Assembly (NCBI GenBank): GCA_012797725.1
Contig: JAAZON010000349.1
Location: forward strand, 1-6,124
DNA: 6,124 nucleotides
Direction: 5' to 3'
From: SAR324 cluster bacterium
GTDB lineage: Bacteria; Bdellovibrionota; UBA2361; JAAZON01
Below, piece after piece: positions 1 through 5,561 of this stretch; position 1 is the first letter of the stretch, and each line of letters opens with the position of its first letter. A model generated the notes under the pieces. It was not told the DNA's origin. It saw nothing but the letters and a program-made list of their open reading frames with translations, and ran no database searches. Both the position numbers and the translations under genes were made by a program.

Positions 1-179
1 CGGTCTGCTTTCATAAAACATTTCTTATTGTCTTTTTTAGCCGAGAAAGCTTTCTCTGCACATCGGGCTACACCTGAGCGGAAAGGGCTCAATGGATGCC
101 TTTTTACTTGCTACAGGACTAAGATATAGTTTAAGTCTTGGGATGATGAATCTGACAAAACAAGCGAAGATTAAACGTT
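1..179. other. Leader region upstream of cysS with a possible 3' remnant of an upstream gene
   Basis: No complete gene is visible here. One + strand frame is open from 41 to a TAA at 203-205. It reads as a plausible protein tail: hydrophobic around DAFLLATGLRYSLSLGMM, then strongly basic, ending KRYDKQRLKG. The same frame has stops at 14-16 and 38-40, so it could only be the end of a longer gene if there is a frameshift near 40; another frame is open from 1 to 126 and could supply the upstream part. Alternatively an ATG at 92, preceded by GAAAGGG at 81-87, could start a 37-codon ORF. Either version would overlap the annotated cysS start by 26 bases. A perfect 14-bp palindrome, GAGAAAGCTTTCTC, lies at 43-56. 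None of this is firm enough to call a gene. Confidence 0.3.
103..130 (+). promoter_or_regulatory. Possible sigma70-type promoter for cysS
   Basis: TTTACT at 103-108 (four of six matches to TTGACA) is separated by 16 bases from TATAGT at 125-130 (five of six matches to TATAAT). Transcription would begin near 137, leaving a leader of about 40 bases before the ATG at 180. The spacing is acceptable but the -35 is weak, and AT-rich sequence gives such matches by chance. No T-box or other aminoacyl-tRNA-sensing leader is visible. Confidence 0.33.
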
Positions 180-1682
180 ATGACAAACAAAGACTCAAAG
201 GCTAAATCCGAAGCAATGCGCAAGTTTAAACATAAACTCCAAATCTACTCTTCTTTTTCCCGTACCAAAGAAGAGTTTAAATCTATTCGCCCAGGAGAAG
301 TTAGGATGTACGCTTGCGGGATCACTGTTTACGATGAAGCCCATCTTGGACATGCTCGGCAAGCAATTGTTTTCGATGTGATCAGGAACTACCTCGAATA
401 TTGCGGATATAAAGTTAATTACGTCAGGAACTTCACTGATATCGACGATAAAATCATAAAACGTGCTGCAGAAAAGAATATCAATCCTATGGAACTCAGT
501 TCCTTTTACATCAAAGAAACAACGCGGGATCTTCTAGCCCTTAAAGTTCCCTCTGCAACTGCAGAGCCGAAAGTGACTGATCATATCCCTCAAATAGTAG
601 AGTTCATACACGGACTAATCCAAAAGAACCATGCTTATGTACATAGTGGCGATGTCTTGTTTGACGTGACTTCTCTGGCAAGCTATGGAGCGCTCTCTCA
701 CAGACAACTGGCAGATTGCATAAACGCCGATGAGTCTTCTGGAAAGAGAAATCCACAAGACTTTGCTCTCTGGAAAAAAGCTAAAGAAGGTGAGCCCTCG
801 TGGGAATCACCCTGGGGCCCAGGTCGGCCGGGTTGGCATATTGAGTGCTCAGTGATGGCAAGAGTATATCTCGGAGATGAGCTTGATATTCACGGCGGCG
901 GTATCGATCTCCTTTTCCCCCATCATGAGAACGAACGTGCGCAAAGTGAGGCTCTTACAGGTAAAACATTTGCCCGATATTGGGTTCACAACGGTCTGGT
1001 CAACGTTAATGGACAGAAAATGAGTAAGAGCTTAGGGAATTTTCTAACTATCAAGGACGCTCTTGCTCTATATCCCGCAGACGTAATCCGCTACGCAGTT
1101 CTTAGTCTGACCTATTCTGCCCCCATGGATTTTTCTGACGAACTCTTAAGAACAGCAACAAAACGTGTGCATTATTGCTACCGCACCGTGCTCCGAATAA
1201 AGGAATGCATGACCTCACAAGAGGAGTTAAACATCAAGAGTAAAAAAGGTGAAGAGTGCGCTAGGAATTTCATGTCAGCGTTCCTCTCTGCAATGGATGA
1301 TGATTTCAATACTGCTGCATCAATTGCAGCGCTTTCGAACTTGTTAAGCGAAGCAAACGAAATACTTGATTCGAAACAAGATAATGCATCAAAGATTGCT
1401 TTCGTCAGAGAAATTTGGATATGCATAAATGAATTTGCGAAAGTATTCCACATGCTGGATGAAGAGCCTTCTTGCTTCCTTGAAAATCTCAGGATTCGTG
1501 TTTTGAAGATTAAAGGCATTTCCAAGGAAGAAGTTGAAAGACTCATTGCAGAGCGTCAGGCTGCAAAAGCAAGGAGGGACTTCGCGAAGGCAGACGCTAT
1601 CCGAAATGAATTAAAAGAATTTGGGATAACGCTTCAAGACAGACCTGGGGGAATTGTTCACTGGGATGTTGTTTTTGATTAA
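180..1682 (+). CDS. cysS: Cysteinyl-tRNA synthetase (class I)
   Basis: Cytoplasmic enzyme that activates cysteine with ATP and charges tRNA-Cys for translation (EC 6.1.1.16). All family hallmarks are present: the MYACGITVYD block near residues 43-52, the HIGH-type motif HLGH at 55-58, the GWHIECS block at 218-224, the FPHHENE block at 246-252 and KMSKS at 280-284. By alignment with the known E. coli zinc ligands (Cys28, Cys209, His234, Glu238), the ligands here are Cys46, Cys223, His248 and Glu252, all conserved. The C-terminal region holds the usual helical segment and the end block FGITLQDRPGGIVHW (482-495), so the gene is complete. At 500 residues it is longer than the 461 of E. coli, partly through a Lys-rich N-terminal tail. 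The ATG at 216 (residue 13) fits the family start better, whereas the ATG at 180 has slightly better upstream purines (GAAGA at 166-170). The true start is therefore uncertain. It is convergent with the next gene. Confidence 0.97.
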   Translation: MTNKDSKAKSEAMRKFKHKLQIYSSFSRTKEEFKSIRPGEVRMYACGITVYDEAHLGHARQAIVFDVIRNYLEYCGYKVNYVRNFTDIDDKIIKRAAEKNINPMELSSFYIKETTRDLLALKVPSATAEPKVTDHIPQIVEFIHGLIQKNHAYVHSGDVLFDVTSLASYGALSHRQLADCINADESSGKRNPQDFALWKKAKEGEPSWESPWGPGRPGWHIECSVMARVYLGDELDIHGGGIDLLFPHHENERAQSEALTGKTFARYWVHNGLVNVNGQKMSKSLGNFLTIKDALALYPADVIRYAVLSLTYSAPMDFSDELLRTATKRVHYCYRTVLRIKECMTSQEELNIKSKKGEECARNFMSAFLSAMDDDFNTAASIAALSNLLSEANEILDSKQDNASKIAFVREIWICINEFAKVFHMLDEEPSCFLENLRIRVLKIKGISKEEVERLIAERQAAKARRDFAKADAIRNELKEFGITLQDRPGGIVHWDVVFD

Positions 1683-1705
1683 AAGTTAAATGAAGCCAAT
1701 CTGAA

Positions 1706-1747
1706 ACGACCGGCATGTAAGACTTGAAAATCTTGCATGCCGGTTGT
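1706..1747 (+). terminator. Strong stem-loop just downstream of cysS, possible transcript end
   Basis: Bases 1706-1722 pair with 1731-1747 over 17 positions, including two G-T wobbles, around the 8-nt loop CTTGAAAA. The core is CCGGCATG against CATGCCGG. It begins 23 bases after the cysS stop codon, where an end-of-transcript structure is expected. It has no following T-run on either strand, so it is not a canonical intrinsic terminator. It could protect the cysS mRNA 3' end, assist Rho-dependent termination or belong to the palindromic element next to it. The structure is read directly from the sequence; the function is inferred. Confidence 0.45.
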
Positions 1748-1765
1748 GAATATTCTAGAGCGGTC

Positions 1766-1804
1766 CTCAAAAGTAATGTCCGCAAAGCGGACTTTGCTTT
1801 TGAG
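1766..1804. repeat. 39-nt near-perfect hairpin inside the palindromic element
   Basis: Bases 1766-1783 pair with 1787-1804 around an AAA loop. The outer arm is CTCAAAAG against CTTTTGAG, and the inner arm is GTCCGC against GCGGAC. Seventeen of eighteen positions pair, counting one G-T wobble, with a single T-T mismatch at 1777/1793. It directly abuts the left 14-bp inverted repeat, sharing its last C. There is no T-run after either side, so it is not an obvious intrinsic terminator. Confidence 0.7.
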
Positions 1805-1811
1805 CACTCTC

Positions 1812-1897
1812 GTTGCCGCGCCTCCTCCGCCAAGGCTTCGGAGCCCCGATTCTGTGCAAGCCCGACGAAGCGGTTGCGAAGTCGGGAAGGCGGCAAC
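1812..1897. repeat. GC-rich nested stem module inside the palindromic element
   Basis: GTTGCCGC at 1812-1819 pairs with GCGGCAAC at 1890-1897, enclosing two smaller stems: CTCCG/CGGAG at 1825-1829 and 1839-1843, and CCCGAC/GTCGGG at 1861-1866 and 1881-1886. The result is a branched, cloverleaf-like fold. By count 58 of the 86 bases are G or C (about 67%), far above the flanking genes, which suggests a separate origin or selection for structure. It lacks tRNA hallmarks such as a T-loop GTTCRA and a proper acceptor stem, and lacks the GTTRRRY core of integron attC sites. Confidence 0.5.
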
Positions 1898-1973
1898 AAA
1901 CGATAATCTAGAGCGATTCCCACAGCGATAAAAGACTAAATTCATTAATTATTTTATTATTCCATGGACCGCT

Positions 1974-3470
1974 CTAGAAGCACACATCCGTTGTTCTTAG
2001 AATTTGATCTAAAGCAGCACTTGCCGTTTTAGATCTAGTATTCACTATAGCAATCATTTTATTAGTTGTATTTTTGCTTACTGGTTTGAACCTCTTGCAA
2101 ATTGCTACTCCATTCTTTCTTATTTTTTCAAGATCAGCTGCAAGTGCATTGAACAAGAGGTTGTTATTAACAGTCGTGCAATTACTCATATTTTTACAAG
2201 TCAGAATTGCATCTGGAATGTTCAGGGAATTAAAGTTCATATTGCGTAAAAGAGCTTTTATTACCCGACGGGCTTTGAAGGCAGGCTTTAGCACTTTAGC
2301 GCTAAGCACTTTTTTGTTTTTAGCATAGAGATGCACTCTTTTTGCGCATTTAATGCCCATTCCACCTGCTTTATTGGCACTATTCACGAATGTTGCTTTC
2401 TGAGCAACATAATCCTTAGATTCACATTTCCCTATCTCTTCAATGGTAGCTTCAAAAGTCACGTCCTCGTCATCTAATAAGAGTCCTGAGACTCCCGCAG
2501 GTGAAAATGTGAACTTCTTTTCGCTTGTCTTGCTCGGGATTAAGTTGAAGTTTAATCCCTGTTCGAGATTCTTAAATTCGAATGCTCCGTTGGAGTCAGT
2601 TATTTGAATCCCCATACTTAGCTCTTGAATCGTGACGCCAGCAAGTGCCTCTCCGTTTTTACTTAAAACAAGACCCCTAAGACTAAGATCCGTGCGATGG
2701 CATTTAAAGTCAGCAATTGCAAAGTCTTGGCCATACGCCTCAATGATTTTAGCCTCAGAGCAAATACCCCCCTTGATAGTCGCTTTCACCGTATATTCTC
2801 GTTCTTGCTGCAGTCCGGCAAAACTAAATCCTCCCTTGGAGTCACTTCTTGTTGATTTGCTAAATCCACCCGATGTGATGAATATTTCAGCGTTGCTTAT
2901 TGGACTATTTCCCGTTCTGTCATTAGTAACTTGTCCATTTATCGTGAAAGTATCAGGTGTGTTTGTTGGAAGAATTGTAGGCATAATGGTAGGCGGTATA
3001 GTCGGTGTCAGTCGCTGTAAACTAACGCTACGTGATATCGTTCCGCTTGTAAGAGAAATAGTATCGTTTTTAGAAATAAAGCCAGTTAACGAATAATTAC
3101 ATTTCGCTTCTCTCAAAATGGCCGATGCTTCAGAATCTTCTGGCGCTATTCCAACATACCATCGAAATGTTAAAGAAGTTTTGCCGTTTGAATCGCTTGT
3201 TGCTTCGGATATTTTTCCTTCAAAAGAACACGAAACTTTGACACCGGAAATAACAGGGCCTGCCGCTAATAAACGAGCAGCACTTTGAGAAGCTGAACTC
3301 TCAATGAAAGTAAAATTAACAGTGGCTGTTTCATCATAAGAAACAGTAGGAGTTGGTATAACTGGCTGTACAGGTACTGCTAAAACCTGAGAAATAGGCA
3401 AACCTACATCAAGAAGCATAGCTATTGAGGCAGCCAATAAACTTCTGAAACATAGTGAATTAATTTGCAT
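1974..3470 (-). CDS. Exported multidomain protein with carboxypeptidase regulatory-like beta-sandwich domains and a Cys-containing basic C-terminus
   Basis: No specific gene is recognised. Residues 1-31 form a signal peptide (hydrophobic core LLAASIAMLL, probable cut near VLA-VP), so the protein should be exported. Three segments share a DSxG turn followed by alternating hydrophobic residues, typical of carboxypeptidase regulatory-like or Ig-like beta-sandwiches: TSDSNGKTSLTF (91-102), RSDSKGGFSFAGL (208-220) and ITDSNGAFEFKNL (290-302). A Pro/Thr-rich linker at about 155-173 separates the first from the second. Residues 349-498 are Lys/Arg-rich, probably helical, and contain Cys349, 375, 425, 431, 458 and 497; Cys81/124 and 237/257 may be further disulfide pairs. 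I see no catalytic motif, membrane anchor or LPXTG-type sorting signal, so an adhesive, structural or surface role is only inferred. The ATG is supported by AGGAG nine bases upstream. The final Phe and TAG stop lie in the right inverted repeat of the neighbouring element, so the original C-terminus may have been longer. Confidence 0.85.
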   Translation of the reverse strand: MQINSLCFRSLLAASIAMLLDVGLPISQVLAVPVQPVIPTPTVSYDETATVNFTFIESSASQSAARLLAAGPVISGVKVSCSFEGKISEATSDSNGKTSLTFRWYVGIAPEDSEASAILREAKCNYSLTGFISKNDTISLTSGTISRSVSLQRLTPTIPPTIMPTILPTNTPDTFTINGQVTNDRTGNSPISNAEIFITSGGFSKSTRSDSKGGFSFAGLQQEREYTVKATIKGGICSEAKIIEAYGQDFAIADFKCHRTDLSLRGLVLSKNGEALAGVTIQELSMGIQITDSNGAFEFKNLEQGLNFNLIPSKTSEKKFTFSPAGVSGLLLDDEDVTFEATIEEIGKCESKDYVAQKATFVNSANKAGGMGIKCAKRVHLYAKNKKVLSAKVLKPAFKARRVIKALLRNMNFNSLNIPDAILTCKNMSNCTTVNNNLLFNALAADLEKIRKNGVAICKRFKPVSKNTTNKMIAIVNTRSKTASAALDQILRTTDVCF

Positions 3471-3479
3471 AACCTTTTA

Positions 3480-3484
3480 CTCCT
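3480..3484 (-). promoter_or_regulatory. Ribosome binding site of the minus-strand exported protein gene
   Basis: The minus strand reads AGGAG here, nine bases before the ATG at 3470-3468. This strong Shine-Dalgarno match fixes the start and agrees with the signal peptide beginning at that Met. Confidence 0.75.
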
Positions 3485-3529
3485 AGAAAACCTAAAACAC
3501 GACACCTTTTGCAAACTGATAGTGTATCC

Positions 3530-3548
3530 GCAGAATTGAGAATTCTGC
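3530..3548. promoter_or_regulatory. Perfect palindrome in the divergent intergenic region, candidate operator
   Basis: GCAGAATT at 3530-3537 and AATTCTGC at 3541-3548 are exact inverted repeats with a 3-bp centre. The palindrome lies between two divergently transcribed genes and has no T-run on either side, which argues for a protein-binding site rather than a terminator. On the minus strand it occupies the gap between a TTGAAG (3553-3548) and a poor -10-like GATACA (3528-3523), 19 bases apart. The rest of 3471-3712 holds only the ribosome binding site, the + strand promoter and AT-rich leader sequence; I see no gene in it. Confidence 0.4.
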
Positions 3549-3610
3549 TTCAAAAAATATGTTTGTAAACCTTAGTTGAGTTAAAGCTTCAACATATCTT
3601 TGGCTTTCAT

Positions 3611-3638
3611 TTTAAGTACCTGAATAGGCTTGTATAAT
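3611..3638 (+). promoter_or_regulatory. Probable sigma70-type promoter of the TPR-ABC operon
   Basis: A perfect TATAAT at 3633-3638 has TTTAAG at 3611-3616 as a weak -35 (three of six matches) with a 16-base spacer. Transcription would start near 3645, giving a leader of roughly 68 bases before the ATG at 3713. It is the best promoter match in the divergent region and is correctly oriented for the three-gene operon. Confidence 0.5.
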
Positions 3639-3712
3639 TTAGCAGCTCTAAGGCAAAATATCAGTGTCCGTGAGAAATTTTATTTGGAAGAGCTCATTGT
3701 TCATACATTCTA

Positions 3713-4594
3713 ATGAGATTTAAAATTCTTACACTCTTTTGCCTCGTCACTTTCCTTAGCCTTGGACTATTTGGCTTTAAAGGACTAAGTCAATTAAAGA
3801 CAACAGATTTCAAAGATGAAGCACAGACATCAGAGGTCCTCTACCTTCCAAATGGCAAAGCGCTTAACTTCATAAGCTTCGGCTATCAGAATGTACTTGC
3901 AAATATTCTTTGGTTTAATGCCATTAGTTACTTCGGCAAGCATTACCGCTCAGATCAAAACTATCTCTGGCTCTATCACATGGCTGACCTGGTCACTACA
4001 CTCGATCCAAAATCCACATTTGCTTATGAATTTACAAGCACGATGCTTTCCTGGGAAGCGGGCAAACCCGATCAAGCTGTGGCTCTTTTAAGCAAGGCTA
4101 TCGATTCACATCCAAAAAATTGGAAATTATGGTATCTTAGAGGTTTTACCTTTATGTACTTCCTGCATGAGCCGGAGAATGCAAAAAAAGACTTTATGGC
4201 GGCATCAGAACTTCCTGATGCCCATCCTTTAGTAACACGTCTTGCCTCTAAAGTTATGGCTATGCAGGATAGTCCCGAAGCTGCAGCTGATTTCCTAAAA
4301 GGTGCATTAATGACGGTTCGAGATCCTACAGCACGTTTAGTTTTGGAGGAACGACTGCGCGAAGCATATCTTGAAATTGATCTTAAAAGACTTGGGCAGG
4401 CTCTTCAATTATTCAAAAGTAAGATGGATCGGAATCCAAGTGATATTAACGAGCTTCTTTCGAGTGGAATTGTGAAGTCAATTCCCAAAGATCCTTTCGG
4501 AGGAACTTATTTCCTCGATCCAGATACCGGCGAGATTAAAACCTCCAGTAAGCGCAATGGTTTGTCAAGTTCTCTAAGCAAGAAAGGTAAGTAA
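3713..4594 (+). CDS. Membrane-anchored tetratricopeptide-repeat protein associated with an ABC exporter
   Basis: Residues 4-22 are a single hydrophobic segment after a short basic start (MRFK), a signal anchor that would place the rest in the periplasm. The conserved-looking block GYQNVLANILWFNAISYFG (57-75) precedes TPR-like helical pairs over about 84-220, with visible signatures such as ALLSKAIDSHPKNWKLW (124-140). This layout matches a family I associate with deltaproteobacterial genomes, located next to ABC ATPase and permease genes. Near the C-terminus, IPKDPFGGTYFLDPDTGEI (257-275) resembles the PxDPWGxPY block of type II secretion major pseudopilins; its meaning here is unknown. The tail is Ser/Lys-rich. 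Only GGAAGAG at 3686-3692, 20 bases upstream, resembles a ribosome binding site, so the start is supported mainly by the signal anchor. The stop is one base from the ATPase start. The role is probably an accessory or scaffold of the transporter, inferred from context. Confidence 0.8.
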   Translation: MRFKILTLFCLVTFLSLGLFGFKGLSQLKTTDFKDEAQTSEVLYLPNGKALNFISFGYQNVLANILWFNAISYFGKHYRSDQNYLWLYHMADLVTTLDPKSTFAYEFTSTMLSWEAGKPDQAVALLSKAIDSHPKNWKLWYLRGFTFMYFLHEPENAKKDFMAASELPDAHPLVTRLASKVMAMQDSPEAAADFLKGALMTVRDPTARLVLEERLREAYLEIDLKRLGQALQLFKSKMDRNPSDINELLSSGIVKSIPKDPFGGTYFLDPDTGEIKTSSKRNGLSSSLSKKGK

Positions 4595-4595
4595 T

Positions 4596-5561
4596 ATGAT
4601 ACACGAGGCAAGTGACAATGCTCCTATTCTAGAAATATCCGATCTTCACTATTCCTACACTTCAGACTGGTTATGGAGAAAAGTTCCAGCTCTTCATGGT
4701 GTAAGTATTGAGGTGCAACAAGGAGAGGCTTTTGGCTTCCTTGGCCCCAATGGAGCTGGTAAAACAACAACTATTAAGTGCATTCTTGGGCTAATTAAAC
4801 CTTCTTCAGGAAAGATTAGCATCGCAGGCAAACCTAACACTAGTCCGGAGAGCAGAAGAGAGCTTGCTTATCTTCCTGAACAACCATATTTTTACGATCA
4901 TCTCACTCCATATGAGTTAGTTAAAATGTATGCTCTGCTATCAGGTGTTCAGGGCCGCAACATTAAAAGAGCGGTACAAGAAGCACTTGAAAAAGTTGAT
5001 GTTGCACCCAGAAGCAGAGTTCCCCTTCGTTCGCTGTCAAAAGGACTGATGCAAAGAGTTGGTATGGCCCAAGCAATTGTGGCGAAGCCAAAACTCTTAA
5101 TTCTTGATGAGCCCTTTTCTGGGTTAGACCCTATTGGACGGATGCAGTTTCGGAATCTTTTGATCGACCTCAAGAATGAAGGCACCAGCATTTTTATGTC
5201 CTCTCACATTCTAAGTGATGTTGAGTTCGTTTGTGACAGAGCATCTATTCTTATAAATGGAGAATTGAAGGGGATTATTGACTTAAAAGATTTGCCAAAT
5301 AATAGAGCAGGATCTGTAAGCTTTACGGTTAGTAATTATAAAGATGCTGAAGATGCACTTAGAGTTAGTGCGATGAAAGTAACGACTCAAGGCCCACTTC
5401 TGACCGCGACATTTCCAGAAAGAAGCCTTGCGGAACATGCACTCCTTGCCGCTCTGGGCTCTGGTGCTTCGCTTGAATCATTTGATTATGACGTGGCAAG
5501 TCTTGAAGAAGTTTTCATGGATCTTGTAAATAAATCAAAACATGAAGGATTTACTCTATGA
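4596..5561 (+). CDS. ABC transporter ATP-binding protein (CcmA/GldA-type, COG1131)
   Basis: Nucleotide-binding subunit that hydrolyses ATP on the cytoplasmic face and should drive the permease encoded next. Visible motifs are Walker A GPNGAGKTT (50-58), Q-loop LPEQP with Gln96, ABC signature LSKGLMQR (147-154), Walker B LLILDEP (167-173) with Asp171 and Glu172, D-loop SGLD (175-178) and switch His204 in SSHIL. The signature is LSKG rather than LSGGQ, a variant common in this exporter-type branch, so activity is not in doubt. After the ATPase core, residues about 230-321 form the C-terminal extension usual for this branch, ending in the SLEEVFMDL block (302-310) that typifies ABC-2-type ATPases. 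AAAGG at 4583-4587 lies eight bases before the ATG, within the 3' end of the TPR gene, and the 1-bp gap implies translational coupling. The substrate cannot be inferred. Confidence 0.95.
   Translation: MIHEASDNAPILEISDLHYSYTSDWLWRKVPALHGVSIEVQQGEAFGFLGPNGAGKTTTIKCILGLIKPSSGKISIAGKPNTSPESRRELAYLPEQPYFYDHLTPYELVKMYALLSGVQGRNIKRAVQEALEKVDVAPRSRVPLRSLSKGLMQRVGMAQAIVAKPKLLILDEPFSGLDPIGRMQFRNLLIDLKNEGTSIFMSSHILSDVEFVCDRASILINGELKGIIDLKDLPNNRAGSVSFTVSNYKDAEDALRVSAMKVTTQGPLLTATFPERSLAEHALLAALGSGASLESFDYDVASLEEVFMDLVNKSKHEGFTL

Larger units (their letters stand above)
1753..1979. repeat. 227-bp palindromic element bounded by perfect 14-bp inverted repeats (MITE-like or REP-like)
   Basis: TTCTAGAGCGGTCC at 1753-1766 is matched exactly by its reverse complement, GGACCGCTCTAGAA, at 1966-1979. 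A third, imperfect copy in direct orientation, TCTAGAGCGATTCC, lies at 1907-1920. The interior holds a 39-nt hairpin and a GC-rich nested stem module, followed by an AT-rich tail (about 1928-1965). No frame inside has a convincing start or protein character, so it appears non-coding. I see no clear target-site duplication: GAATA precedes the left end and GCACA follows the right end. The right repeat contains the stop codon of the convergent minus-strand gene. It may be a non-autonomous mobile element or its remnant, or a cluster of intergenic palindromes acting as a two-way transcript boundary between convergent genes. The repeat structure is certain; its identity is not. Confidence 0.6.

Noticed and set aside
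43..56. Perfect palindrome GAGAAAGCTTTCTC as a terminator of an upstream gene
   Set aside because: There is no T-run downstream on either strand. The T-rich stretch at 33-38 lies on the wrong side for a + strand terminator and reads as A's on the minus strand.
1178..1546. 122-codon minus-strand open frame within cysS
   Set aside because: It lies opposite conserved CysRS coding sequence, is Ser/Phe-rich as expected for an antisense shadow and has no upstream signals.
1706..1747. Canonical Rho-independent terminator for cysS
   Set aside because: The stem is strong, but GAATATTCTAG follows instead of a T-run, so only a possible transcript-end role is annotated.
1812..1897. tRNA gene or integron attC site
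   Set aside because: The branched fold has no T-loop GTTCRA, no anticodon-stem geometry and no CCA-adjacent acceptor stem. The GTTGCC core does not match GTTRRRY, and there is no integrase or cassette array.
1597..1945. Several overlapping open frames on both strands across the convergent intergenic region
   Set aside because: They lie over the palindromic element, overlap one another and the end of cysS, show biased low-complexity Arg/Ser/Ala content and lack ribosome binding sites. They follow from the inverted-repeat GC-rich sequence, not from coding.
1753..1979. Cloning-vector polylinker contamination, suggested by repeated TCTAGA
   Set aside because: The motif continues as GCGGTCC or GCGATTCC rather than a multi-site polylinker, and the flanks run straight into genuine genes on both sides.
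2632..3096. 154-codon + strand open frame opposite the exported protein gene
   Set aside because: It is antisense to a gene with a clear signal peptide, domains and ribosome binding site. Its hydrophobic Val/Ile/Gly stretch is simply the complement of the Pro/Thr linker codons.
4742..5060. Degenerate ABC signature (LSKG instead of LSGGQ) as a sign of an inactive ATPase
   Set aside because: Walker A, Walker B with its Glu, Q-loop, D-loop and switch His are all intact, and LSKG is a common variant in this exporter branch.
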